Below, piece by piece: positions 24,701 through 35,330 of a DNA stretch of 64,000 nucleotides. The DNA comes from Nectonema munidae (taxonomy: Eukaryota; Nematomorpha; Nectonematoida; Nectonematidae). The position numbers and the translations under genes are program-made. Below the pieces are notes generated by a model. It made no database searches. It was not told where the DNA came from and saw nothing but the letters and a program-made list of their open reading frames with translations. The stretch is taken from the NCBI GenBank assembly GCA_030549495.1, contig JAUIRK010001043.1, positions 496,001 through 560,000 on the forward strand, read 5' to 3'. Position 1 is the stretch's first letter. Each line of letters begins with the position of its first letter.

Positions 24701-27700
24701 ATATTATTTTGAGAACATTTTTTCCTATTTATGGCTTTACTTTGTACTCATCTTATTAACGAGAACAAAATGAAAGGTATAAACCAAATTTAGTTCCTTT
24801 TTAAGTTCTGAATCAATTTAAAAAGAATAACAATGTGAGATAAATTTGCTTCAATGTTTTATCATTATGTAGAGATGAAAAACAGAATCGAATTTTAAAA
24901 CAAAAAGAGGAAATAAGCATGATTGCTTGAACTACACTATTGCATATAATGCATTTGAATTAATAACGGAAACAGCAAATAAATTATCATTTTAGTTTTA
25001 TTATGATAAAGCCTGAAAGTCTTTCGATGAGGGAAAAATTTGATTGACATTTAATATCATATGTCAGGATCATTGGGGTTAAAATGACGTCAAAAAATAA
25101 GGCTTACGGCTATATAGGTTAAAATGAATTATTAGTTAAAAATAAAATTAAGATGAAAGTATGTAATACATTTTAAAAAAATGTTATCCTAACCCTTACG
25201 TAATTAAAATGTCTCTAAAACAATTCTTAAACGTAATTTAGAGGATACTTGAAGATTTTTGAATCTGTCGAAATCAATGATTATAGATTTATTGGTCTCC
25301 TTTTGACCCCTCATATGTGTATTCGAACGATATTTTACTTTTAAATTTTAACGTTTATACCTTAGAAAGTCGATTTAGTGAATTAATTTAGATAGAATTT
25401 ATAAATTTTATGTCCAATTTCAAAAAAAAATAGTGTGCAAAATAGCATGCAATTCTTCCAATTTTATCAAAATAAAAAGATATTTTATTCCAAGCTACAT
25501 AGCTAATACTGATTATGATCTTCGTCACAAATATAAAATCTTTATGCCATATTATACTTCTAGCAGACTCTCACGTATAAGCTATCTGAATTTTGGAAAA
25601 GGAACCTATTAAAGTTATGGGATTTGATGCACATAAACGCAATAGGCTCTTTTAAAAAAAAAAATTAAAAATTTGTATTTGCGAAAGTATTCATCACAAT
25701 GTTTGATTTAAAAGTGTTTTTCAAGTCGTTATGTCATGAATGCAATTGAATATACAGAAACAAACTATAAGTTTCATTTCACTCGCTCCAATCTCTTGTG
25801 CATGACTTATTATATATATTTACTAATTATGTATTGATTATTATTACCTATTATTGATTGTAATTTATTTTATGTAACTATCACAAAAAAAGTTATTTTA
25901 TTTCATTCTTTTTCTTCTTTCAAATGGTATTTTCTTTTGTTTTTTTTTCTTAAGCTTTTTTTGTTCTTGTTTAGCTTTGGGATTTCATAATAGCGGCTGC
26001 TGGCCTTTTGAACATCCAGATGTTCATGGTAATTATATATTCATCCTAATACCTAAAATTGTAATTTTGTGAATAATAATAGTTTATTCTCAAACTTTTC
26101 TAATAAATTTTCTTCTTCTTTCTTATATTTTATAATAGTCTATATACATATATTGTCCTGTATAGTATTACAGGATTAAAATCATTTTTGAATGACATTC
26201 CCTCAATACGCGACCATATGTGTTTGTTTCATTCGTCTGATAGATGGATGATCACTTTTATGCTCGAATCCTAAAACGTTTAAATTATGTTTCAAAGAGA
26301 AGGCCATATTTAAAAAATAAAATTTTAATTAATGTCTGGTTAATTAAATTTAATTAATTAGGTTAATTAATTTTATTAAATCTGGTTCATCCAAATTTTG
26401 AGTCTTATGTACACATCTCCCGTTTTTCTTCTTGTACTTTTAAAAGATACAAAATATTTTGACAACTCCAGCGCTTTTACATCTTATCTTTAAAAGATAA
26501 CATTTTTGTTAAATGAGTGCCTTTCATTTCTTCTGTTTCTTCTTTTTTTTTTTTATAAAAAAAAGTATAAACTATTTTTTTTCTTTTTAATTGCTTTGTG
26601 GAAAAATATATGGGAAGTGGAAAATTAAAAAAAAAAAAAAAAACTTACAACTTTTCTTCATCCCTTTTTCAATGCACTTTTTAAGGCGACAGGCTTGGCA
26701 CTGATTTCGATGGCGTTTATCGATTTCGCAAAGTCCCATTCCATTTTGACACCTAAAAGAAAACTTTTTTTTAGTATTCCTTTGAAATCCATGGAAAAAG
26801 TTGTACGAATCCATTTGATTACTTCATAAAAAGACTGACCTTCAAAATTGAAAAGTTTTTTGATTGCGGGTATAAAAAAATGAGTTTTTTTATTAGCAAT
26901 TAAATATTTGAACGTTTGTTTATGACTATTTTTGGGTTTTTAGTGGTAATTATCAAAGTTATGTTAATAAGGATATAAAATGTAAAACTTGTATTGAAAA
27001 CAATTTCTTTCATCTTCTTTCAAGAAGTTCATCTTCTTGAGATGAACACAACCGTTAAATGCAAAGAGGAGAAAACAAAGAGCAGAGAGTCTGGAAGAAG
27101 ACTAGATTGGTCGGAAATTAAAATTGTTTTGTTGAATGAATGTTTGTTCAACTTTATTTTCGTATTTACATCTTTCAACTTTTATTGAGAAATAATATTG
27201 AATGTTGAAGGGAGAATATTAATCAAACAAAATGTTTCCTTCTCGATCATCTAAACTTAAAATTCCTTACAAAAAGATTCTTAAATATGTCGGAAAGTGG
27301 ACTTTATTTGCGGATCTTTTATTTTGCAAATTAATGTAATCAATTCCACTTGACACACATACTTCAGCGTTTGTAAAACTATTCCGTTCTTAGAAAAAAC
27401 GGTGAATTGAAAAGTGTGTGACGCAAATAGGCAAAGCGCCTATAATATACGACCAGCATATAGATTTAATTCCTTGAAACTTATTTCTTCAAATTTATGC
27501 CTTCAATATATCTCAATGTTTATAAAGTTACGGTGCGAATTATCCACACACATATGTTCCTGAAAATAATAGCCGCTAGCGAAATTTTAAACACGAATTT
27601 TAAGTTTATAACACGTGCAATTTGCATCAGGTGGAAATAACACTTGTTATAAAAATGTATAACCTATTATTATAAAACGTAGCAAATCTGATCTATTTCA

Positions 27701-28273
27701 CATTTTCTTTGTTAAACTAAATAATCGAATATGTTTTGAAAACTATTATGCATCCACCATTTATTATATTGAATTAATAATAAATAAAAAAATAAAGAAA
27801 AAAATATTTTTTATAATAAGTATTATTTATCATGTTTGGAGAAATATTTTATGAGAGTTAAAATTATCGTGTTTAGAAAAAAGACTTTTTGAAGTTATGA
27901 AGTCTTTTAACACGGAATTTACTCAAAATTTGAAAAACATCAACAAATTTATCAAACTTCAGACAATTCACAATTTGTATGAGAGAAAGAAGGATTTAAA
28001 TAGGTTGAGGGTATTCCGGTTGATGATATCACTTATGTTAGTAAATATGCTATTTCATTTTGCAAAAATTTTGGGATAAAAATATTTTCACTCCAAAGTT
28101 GCAAGTGGCATACCTGTAAACGAGTTTTCTTCTGACACTGCGTTTGAAGAAGCCACTGCAGCCATTACACGCGAATATTCCGTAGTGCTTGCCCGTTGCC
28201 ACATCAGAACACACTAGGCAGTACGCAAAGCTTCCATCCACCTTAATACCATTTTTCTCCAATACCCTCTTCT
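15605..28273 (-). CDS. NR2E3/Hr51-like: NR2E-type nuclear receptor (PNR/Hr51/FAX-1-like), partial gene of six exons
   Basis: Six minus-strand exons (28273-28114, 26752-26649, 19416-19174, 17373-17120, 16608-16368, 15722-15605) join in one frame. All splice phases agree and every internal border is GT..AG. They encode a two-finger DNA-binding domain, a long hinge and most of a ligand-binding domain, about 372 residues. The P box [11 protein letters not shown] and the six-residue gap between the first two cysteines of finger 2 fit the PNR/Hr51/FAX-1 branch of NR2E. Tailless-type receptors have a wider gap. The family consists of nuclear transcription factors that bind AGGTCA-type half-sites and act in photoreceptor and neuronal identity. 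The ligand-binding domain is much more divergent than the DNA-binding domain. The N-terminus may lie upstream, and the last exon with helices 11-12 was not found. Introns measure about 1.4, 7.2, 1.8, 0.5 and 0.6 kb. Confidence 0.88.
15723..16367 (-). other. nuclear receptor intron E-F
   Basis: 645 bp, donor GTAAGC after 16368 and acceptor TTTCAG before 15722. It contains a moderately GC-rich patch near 16200-16340 with no receptor-like translation. Confidence 0.65.
16368..16608 (-). CDS. NR2E3/Hr51-like: nuclear receptor exon E: LBD helices 4-8
   Basis: Acceptor GGTCTCCTAG before 16608; donor GTAAGC after 16368. The exon has 241 bases: 80 codons plus one base. It opens [20 protein letters not shown], which lines up residue for residue with the LL-xxx-W-SELF-L-GAIQWS signature of helices 4-5 after the DQ motif. 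Near its end, [17 protein letters not shown] corresponds to the helix 7-8 motif LxxDxxEYxxLKAIxLF. The central part is lysine/arginine-rich (around [10 protein letters not shown]) and diverged. An alternative acceptor 10 bases inside would give an immediate stop, so the upstream AG was chosen. Confidence 0.85.
16609..17119 (-). other. nuclear receptor intron D-E
   Basis: 511 bp, GTAAGA donor and CTCCTAG acceptor. An open stretch near 16790-16880 (-) has splice-like borders but no similarity to the receptor fold; exons D and E already join perfectly without it. Confidence 0.65.
17120..17373 (-). CDS. NR2E3/Hr51-like: nuclear receptor exon D: end of hinge and LBD helix 3
   Basis: Acceptor TTCATATTTAG before 17373; donor CAG|GTAAGA after 17120. 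The exon has 254 bases: two finish a codon, then 84 codons end exactly on the glutamine of the DQ motif. The first half is serine- and asparagine-rich hinge. The end reads [20 protein letters not shown] followed by DQ, matching the helix 3 to helix 4 signature (VKWAKNLPxFxxLxxxDQ) of NR2E receptors, including the helix 3 lysine that contributes to coactivator binding. Confidence 0.88.
17374..19173 (-). other. nuclear receptor intron C-D
   Basis: 1,800 bp, donor GTAAGG and acceptor ATTTAG. It contains a run of 14 C at 17545-17558 and AT-rich low-complexity sequence. Confidence 0.65.
17545..17558. repeat. homopolymer C14
   Basis: An uninterrupted run of 14 C (G14 on the receptor's coding strand) in an AT-rich intron. 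Its length may be unreliable in the assembly. Confidence 0.9.
19174..19416 (-). CDS. NR2E3/Hr51-like: nuclear receptor exon C: C-terminal extension of DBD and hinge
   Basis: Acceptor CACATTAAG before 19416; donor TTGA|GTAAGG after 19174. The exon has 243 bases: two finish the codon begun in exon B, then 80 codons, then one base. Right at its start it reads SVQQERQPR, the conserved AVQNERQPR extension that follows finger 2 in PNR and Hr51. The rest is a low-similarity hinge rich in serine, proline and phenylalanine. The perfect match of this extension and its phase link exon C to exon B across a 7.2-kb intron. Confidence 0.88.
20130..20143. promoter_or_regulatory. perfect 14-bp homeodomain-like palindrome
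   Basis: CAATTAGCTAATTG is a perfect palindrome made of two TAATT-type homeodomain core sites back to back. It lies in a less AT-biased patch of the large receptor intron. A regulatory role is only a suggestion; such AT-rich palindromes also arise by chance. Confidence 0.25.
22356..22440 (+). mobile_element. hAT-like end fragment
   Basis: CAGGATTCTTCAACCTTTTTTACAAACC... resembles the CAGxGGTTCTCAACCTTTTT termini of hAT elements. It is followed by ACTAAAAAAGTAAT, similar to the copy at 3950. No right end was seen. Confidence 0.35.
26649..26752 (-). CDS. NR2E3/Hr51-like: nuclear receptor exon B: zinc finger 2
   Basis: Acceptor GTTTTCTTTTAG before 26752; donor AGTT|GTAAGT after 26649. The exon has 104 bases: one completes an arginine codon, then 34 codons, then one base. 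It encodes [26 protein letters not shown], then IEKGMKKS. The cysteines show C-x6-C-x9-C-x2-C spacing, with the six-residue first gap of the PNR group, and the helix QACRLKKC is unchanged from the family. All zinc-binding cysteines are present. Confidence 0.93.
26753..28113 (-). other. nuclear receptor intron A-B
   Basis: 1,361 bp, GTATGC donor and TTTTAG acceptor. It splits the DNA-binding domain between the two fingers, inside an arginine codon (AG|G). AT-rich, with no further features. Confidence 0.75.
28114..28273 (-). CDS. NR2E3/Hr51-like: nuclear receptor exon A: zinc finger 1
   Basis: This exon encodes [30 protein letters not shown] and RRKLVYR, which is finger 1 with its four zinc cysteines (C-x2-C-x13-C-x2-C) and the P box CNGCS. 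The usual CGD is CSD, and the usual SSGKHYG is ATGKHYG. The donor is CAG|GTATGC after 28114. I place the 5' border at the acceptor CTTGTTCTTAG before 28273, which would need an upstream first exon. The frame also stays open to an ATG at 28340, so this could instead be the first coding exon with 23 more residues. Confidence 0.92.
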
Positions 28274-30540
28274 CTAAGAACAAGAAATATGATAAATGCC
28301 ATTCCCATATGTTAATTCCATCCTCTCTAAGTGCCTCCATTTGTTTCTGGATTAACCAATCACAAGTAACAATAATAATTAGTCACAAATAATTTTCATA
28401 TGGCAATCAAAAACTCACAATTAAACAAAGATAAGAAAGTGAGAACATAAAACGGATTTAATGATTAACCCAGGAGAAAGGTGATTCTTCAAATACTTTT
28501 GAAACAGGTTATAAACGAAGCATTATAACTTAGATTGTGAAAGGAAATAATCTTTCATTTTGAAAGGAAAACTTTAACAATTCTGAAACTATATTAGAAT
28601 TAGTATATAAAAATATTTCCATTATCAACTTCTCATTTTTAAGTATTATTTAGAATAAAAAATTAAATAATGCAAAAATATAAATTTTTCATAAAAAAAG
28701 AGTAAACAATATTTTTACTTTTAAATATTTTGGAAAACTTTGAGATACAATTGGATTTATTTGCGTGCTTTTTATTATCGTGGTAATTTTAACTTCATCA
28801 GCTAAAATTGAAGTGTAATGATGCAAAAGAAGAATTTTATTTGAAAGTTTAGTGCTAAAGTTTGGACTTTGGATTTAAAGTATGTCAATTTTAAAATATC
28901 AAACAAAATTGAAGGAATTTAGATTTGACAGTGATAAAAATTCAAAAACAAAAAATCATAAAAGTTTATCAAAATGAATGAAAACAATTGCGACAAATAT
29001 AATCTAACTTAATTTCACCTCTTGCATAAATAATTTTTGTAAACATATGAGGAGCGGTGTAAAGTCCACTTTTCAAAGAAATGAAAAATTCCGCTCCTGA
29101 AAGCGTCCCTGAACTGCCAAAAAGGAGCAAATTAAAAAATGGGTGTTATATGGATGTTTAAAGCGCATCGATCATAATTAAAAATCGTATATACAGGAAA
29201 AATATCCGTAAAAAATGAACAGTGACATTAAATAAATAAATAAATATATATATACATATCGAATAATATATTGATTACTTCACCTCATAAAGTATCTCTA
29301 TTTATCTCATCGATCAAATAACAAACGGTTCTACAAGTAAATTAACTTGCACAAAAACGTATATATACTAGCATAGCAGGTTAAGTGTTTTAGAGCATAC
29401 AAATCCTACAAATCAAACTTGATTGATATGCTCGAAATAAACTTGGGTAAACGCAAAAAAAAAACATTATAGAACGCGAAATAAAAAATTAAAAAAAAGT
29501 CTTACATTTTACAATTCGTCTTAAAGAGAAGTTATTAAGAATATAGGCATACGCTCGTAAACTAATTTTCATAGCGAAATGATAAATGCCATCATTCATG
29601 TTAAAACATCATGATCTCTTGCCGAGATTATTCCCGCGAAGAAGTCAAAGAACGCATCAATACGAATTTATGAAAAAATAGAGACACAAAGGACGCTTTT
29701 GCAAGGGATTTCCTTTCAACCAGAATTATTATTATCAATGTCTGGAACTGCCTTCAAGCAACGTCTTGACTTTTTCTGCAAAGATAACATGTGTAGTATA
29801 CCTCTTCCTATCTTAGAAACTTTCTCTTCAGATATTTATACGTCCAGAATATTGTATTTTATTATTTGATAATAGTATCAAGAGACAAATTTTACAAGGC
29901 TTTTATTGTCCTCCTCTATTTTGCTTAAATAAATATGTTATCTTTTGTTAATACTTTGTGTTCACTTTTTTCCTCTTCTATAAATATCACTTACTTTATT
30001 AGTTATTTTTTAAGTCAGCATTTTTAATTTCTTATGACTAGCTATGGCGTAAGAGATATCATAACCAGTTTGGGGGAAATTATTTTTAACTCTTTTTCTC
30101 CGAAGAATGAAGTCTCTTCCTAAAACTGTTTTTAGGATATCTTTGTCTTGTTAAAGTTGCCCTCATATATACTATATGTTTCATTTTGTGCAATAAAAGG
30201 CTTTTTTGCCTATTTAAATTACCTGATCATAATGAATTTTTTTTTGGCATTATTTTTTTAATTAAGGTTTTTAGTATAAACGCGACCCACATCTCTAACA
30301 TTCATCTGATCTACCATATGTTTTCCTCTTTAAAGCGAACACTTCTTATACATTTACATACTATCTTCTGATTCAAGGCGTACATTTATTTATTGATTAT
30401 ACAAATTCAAAATCTCATATTTGAAGATGTTGCCTCATGCTTTCCCGTATATATGCATTCATTATAGAGAGGACAGCGAGGAACGATTTTTGATTCCGGT
30501 TCGGAATTAGTTTCCCTTGAGGAACGGGGAGAATCGGAGA
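28274..30540. other. AT-rich stretch upstream of the receptor exons
   Basis: If the receptor has an upstream coding exon or promoter it should be here or beyond, but none was recognised. Slightly GC-richer patches occur near 29040-29130 and 29580-29780. Confidence 0.4.
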
Positions 30541-30610
30541 CAGGCCCGTAGCCAGCGAGGGCGGGATGAGGCTAAGCCCCCCCCCCCCCCCCCCAACTCA
30601 GATTCATAGC
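30541..30610 (+). mobile_element. transposon end-like fragment with C18 run
   Basis: CAGGCCCGTAGCCAGCGAGG followed within 20 bases by a run of 18 C (30577-30594) is typical of one class of DNA transposon ends seen in many invertebrates. The matching right end was not found. Confidence 0.4.
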
Positions 30611-30797
30611 ATATTTCGATATCAATAAAGGGTTCAAAAATGGTTTATTTTTAGACTATATATAAAAATTTGGTACTTATTAGTTATCTTCCTCCCACTT
30701 TAAAATTTTTTTCAGTAATTTACTAAAAAAATTTTTTTGAATGCGGGAGAGATAACCCATAAGTACCAAAAAAAATTTTGTGAAAATATAACATGTA

Positions 30798-31816
30798 TAA
30801 CATATGAAGATATTTTGAAAATATATGATTCGCGCCAAAATAACAATATATACAAGGCGCCATCTTTTTTTAGCTCACAATCCGCGAAAATTTAACTTCA
30901 GCCAAAGTTTCCTCATTTACGAACATTTTTTGATTTCAGTATTTGCCAAAAATCTAAACCTATTTCAAAAATACTTAAAATCAATGTATAGATTCATTGT
31001 TAGTAGTTCCGGGAATTAACGCAAATTTTTTCAATTTTTCGTTATCGTTTAAAATAAAGGTTTCAAACAAAGGAGAATGGATTCAAAATTTTGGAACTTA
31101 AGGGTAGCAATAGCAAACCAATTTTTTTGTGGTATTGATTGTATATTTATTTAGTTAATGATTTTTTACTGAGTCAAAATAAAGATTTTTTGAATTGCAA
31201 TTAATTCCTATAACTATTTTAGAGTATAGTTAGGAAATATTACAACTTTGTTTTAGTAATAAAAATATTAAAAAAAATTAGTTTTTTTTCTATTTACTAA
31301 GCTATAATCTTTCAATATTTTTCAAATGTTCAGAAATTAGATTTGGAAATTAGATATTTTGCTTGAATGCTTTATTTTTTTTAGAAAAACTGTAGTATAC
31401 AGTCTCCGAGTTTAAACACTGACCCTAGTTGAAGTTGTCTAAAAGAACAAAGTGTCTAATTTTCTTTTTATTATTATATATATTTTTCAATCATTTTTTT
31501 AAAGTATTGATTTATTAGATTTTTTTCAATTTGAATCGTCTTGTTAAATTTTACTTTCATATTCACAACAAAATTTTTATTCAAATATATTATAATATTT
31601 TATCATTTGAAATGGGGCAGTTGAAACATGAAGAACTCGCCCATATGGTATATGTATATGAAAAGGTTTTGAGCGTGTATTATTATCATGAAGCAGTACA
31701 ATACCTCCATAACATTTTCTCAATTTGAAAAGAGTAGAAAAAAAAAAGATGGCGCCTTGTATATATTGTTATTTTGGCGCGGAATCATATATTTTCAAAA
31801 TATCTTCATATGCTAT
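30798..31816. mobile_element. TIR element of about 1 kb with near-identical 75-bp arms
   Basis: The left arm (about 30795-30871) and right arm (about 31741-31819) are almost perfect reverse complements over roughly 75 bp. Both share the blocks CATATGAAGATATTTTGAAA, CGCGCCAAAATAACAATATA and ACAAGGCGCCATCTTTTTT. A TA dinucleotide flanks both proposed termini, which would fit a Tc1/mariner-type insertion. The interior is AT-rich and encodes no recognisable transposase; the open frames at 30825, 31531 and 31688 (+) partly overlap the arms and are not convincing. Likely a non-autonomous element, young or kept by conversion to judge from arm identity. Confidence 0.7.
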
Positions 31817-32541
31817 ACTTATTTTTCTCTGCAGGAATTTAAGATCTTTTTAGATATAAATAAAAATTGGATTGAAATTGAACAGTTCGAAAAACTTCAA
31901 AAACAGAAAAAATATCCAAATGTAAAAAAAGGTGTATTTAAAAATATAATACACCACCGTGCTCAAGTATACTGTTGTAGAAAGATTACTGTTTTTTTGA
32001 AAAGCGATGCTATTTATTTTTTAAGATATATTGTCATAATTAGCAAATTAAATTTTATATGGTTGTATTTTTTTAAATCTCCTGTGATACTCTACTAATT
32101 TATCATTTAAAATTTTTTTTGACCTTTATATTTTCATAAAAATTGAGAAAAAAAATTCATAATCATAAAATATCTCATAATATCAGTTTACCCCCAAGTT
32201 AGGCAGTCAGTTAATTCTTCTTCTCCTTCTCATAGTCAGTCAGTTAATTAAAGAATTGGTTAGCCACGTTGTTAGCTGCCTTAGTTAATGTTAGTTAGCT
32301 GAAAAAATAGAAAGTCTTCGTTTTTTTACGATGAATATTCCTTGTCCGAAATGTTCTTGTCGTGAATTTTTAGGCGAATTGTTCAAATGGGTTTTGTCAA
32401 AGAAATGGTGAAACAATTTAGCAATTAAAGAGAATAAAACATGATATAAGTTATGCTTTGCTTTCCAAAAAACACACCCACTTTCATGGTACAGACATTA
32501 AAACGATAATGGGAAAAAGTGTCCTTGAAGTGAAATATATA
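31817..32541. other. AT-rich non-coding stretch
   Basis: A GTTAGTTAGC/AGTCAGTTAATT-type short repeat occurs near 32200-32310. No gene seen. Confidence 0.4.
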
Positions 32542-32675
32542 CAGTCAACCCTCAATAATCCGAAACTCGTTAAGCCGGAAACCTCACTTTCCGGCCAAAA
32601 AATAAGGACACCCCTTTTTTTCAATGGGAATTTTGCTATTATCCGAAACTTCAGTATCCGGAATTTTTTTTGCCT
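32542..32675 (+). mobile_element. pogo/Tigger-like terminal fragment
   Basis: It starts CAGTCAACCCTCAATAATCC directly after TA, like the CAGT-xxxCCTC-xxTAAxCCGG termini of pogo/Tigger elements. Inside, ATAATCCGAAACT, TTCCGGCC and a second ATTATCCGAAACTTC occur. No transposase and no clear right TIR; probably a MITE or solo fragment. Confidence 0.55.
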
Positions 32676-34764
32676 TAACTTATTTACTTAATACAAAAAT
32701 GGCGGAATCTTTATGGTTGAATTGCTTGGAATGATTTTGCTCTTTACAAACGTTGTTTCTGAATTTAGTTTCAACAAGTTCTAAAAAGGTTTTTGTGTTT
32801 CTTTAAAAAAATTTAATTTTAAATGTTTTTGAGTTAAGAATTTCCTAGAACAATTATTCATAAGATTTGCATTTATTTAGCCTTTTTCCACTGGCAATGA
32901 ATTTTAAAATTATTTTTCATGCTACATTTGGTAAACATTAAACAATGATAAATAAATCTATTGGGAAACTAATTTGTGGATCAGAATGGTATTTTATGTT
33001 TAATATTTTTCTCAAGATGTAAGAGATAATTGATGCAGAATAATAAACCAGTTTTGCAGAGATTATGCTAAGAAAGCTCTAAAAAGAGATTTTAAAGGAT
33101 CAATCCAAGATTAAACAAGATGGGATCGAATAAGAACTGAAGGAAAAGCATAAACGTTGTGTTCAACTTTTAAATTTTTTAAAACTAAATGCAAAATAAT
33201 GTGTTTATAGCGAATTGCACCATAAACAAATCAGTTAGTGCTCGAAAAATATATCTGAATCATTAAAATTATTAAATTTATGGGCTGTTTAAACAGTGGG
33301 GCAAATTCTGCCGGTAGAGTGAAATTTTCATGGTACAGATCCTTCCTCGTCTTGAAATTACATAGCACCAAATTTTTTGCATATAAAAATCCGCATATAT
33401 TATTTTTTTTGAATGTTGAGACATTAACTTGAGTTATAGACTCTTGTTAAATTGATCAGACATTATTAACATTATAAAATCAATCACCTTTTCTAATCCA
33501 CAACCTGAAAATAATTAAGGGGTAAACGTAAATTTAACATATGTGTAGCAGAATATTGTGAAGTTATTTCTTACGCACACTCTATTTCTTTTTGTATATA
33601 CCAATGAATTTTTTATAAAAAGGTTATTTTAAATTTTGTTTCAAATAAAATTTCACTCTTACCATATGTGACATCCTTTTAAAATTCTACTAATATTTTG
33701 CTCTGCATCTACAAGATGTGTCACTGTCACATGTAGGAATTGTAGCGAAAATTATCGATCGCAGCGAGAGAATCTGTCAAAAAACGCCATGTGTTCCATT
33801 TTACCATTTTGATTTTAGTTTTTTTAAACGCGATTTTCGTAATATTTATTCTAAAAAGCAATTTTTTGTTTACTTCCAATTTTTCTCGTAATTTTGAGCG
33901 TTTTTGAAGATGCATAAATTTTCTTAGTGTGTTTTGTTATATTTATGTAATCTCTTTCCACATATGTTGTAGAAGGAGACAAGAAGCGTAACTAATTTGT
34001 TCCAGCTTATTACGGTTTTAAAACAAAACAAAGCATAACATATATACACTAAGCAAAAAAAAGGCAAAAAGTTTATGAAATATGGAGAAAAAAACTTTTA
34101 CTGAATCGAATGCTGAAACTCCCTTTGGACAAAATTTGTTTCGTTGTCATAGAATTACATTTTGTTGACAACAAATATTTTTAAATCTCTTTATCTAGAA
34201 ATTTTCAAAGTTTTTTCTCGAATATATAAAGGTGGAAACCTTTTGACTGAGTTATTACCATGTGTGACAGGGCAAAATATTTCCAACCAAAGAATTCGGC
34301 ATAGGATGAAATTTTACGAAGACGCAATCTAAGCGCAACTTTAACCTTAATTTATAATGTCCCCTCTAACATAATATTTGTTCAGTGTCTGGGCTAATTT
34401 TGATTCTTGCTGATTTTAGGATTCTGAAACATGACAACACGGCACAAAATATATACGATTTTGAGCTACAGCAAATTTTGTGAGTAAAGAAATCTATTTA
34501 AAAAAGACACTTGTAATATCTTTTTGATTTTGTAAAAGGGTCAACGTCCCCGTTAAGCCAAATTAGAGTAGTGGGGGCGGAGCGAGAGGAGAGTGTTTTT
34601 AGGGGCTAAAATTTTTGACAGCCATATAGAAAATTCATGGAAGATTTTGAAGAATTATTCAAAAATTTATCCTATTTTGTACTTTTGTATATTGTATTGG
34701 TGTTGATTTTTAAGAGTTTACCCTCATTAATCATAATGGAAGCATTTTCTATGCATATATTAGA
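32676..34764. other. AT-rich non-coding stretch
   Basis: No supported gene or repeat; the open frame at 33727-33915 (-) has no recognisable content. Confidence 0.4.
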
Positions 34765-35330
34765 TGTGATTAGAATCAGAATTTCAGGAATTCTTAGAAT
34801 CATCTTCAGAATCCCAAACCACTATCAGAATCAAAATCAGAATTAGAGAACCAAAAAATCAGATTCTCTCAATAATTGTAGCGCTGGAAGCTTCGCTGAT
34901 ATCACTGAAAAGAGCAGAGTTTCGAGAGAAACTATAACATAGTACACCTACCCTTTAGTGTTTGATGGCTATGACAAAGAACTATATGCATATTTTAGCG
35001 AATTATGCAGCAGCACAGATGGCGATCCACTAAGCTACTGGAAACGTAAGCACTCCATTTTTCCGCAGATAGATAAACTGGAGTGTAAATATCTACAAAT
35101 ATGTTTTTTTTACAGAATCAAAATCCTATAAATATTAAAATTTTATAATTATATAGTTAAAAATTAAATTAATTCTTTCATAATTAAAATTTTTTATAAT
35201 TCCTATAAAAATCAGGATCAGAATTTTAGAAATGAAGAAAGCAGATTGAGAATCAAAGTTGTAGTTAAAAAAATCTCAGAGAATCCGAATGAGAATCATT
35301 ACTTTGGATCGGATCCAATCCTGCAATATA
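34765..35330. repeat. degenerate AGAATC-type repeat zone
   Basis: Imperfect repeats of (C/A)AGAATC and ATCAGAATC occur at about 34765-34875 and again at 35205-35330, with ordinary AT-rich sequence between. Similar phrases recur near 38640-38790 and 42840-42920. A decayed satellite or microsatellite-bearing element is likely. Confidence 0.45.

Larger units (their letters stand above)
19417..26648 (-). other. nuclear receptor intron B-C (7.2 kb)
   Basis: The largest intron found, from donor GTAAGT to acceptor ATTAAG. It is mostly AT-rich. Contents: a homeodomain-like palindrome at 20130-20143, a possible hAT-like end at 22356, a GA-rich run near 23828-23846 and GC-richer patches near 20030-20140 and 23760-24010 that could be regulatory. 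No additional receptor exon is required by phase. The other open frame here (22043-22237, -) is not called. Confidence 0.6.
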
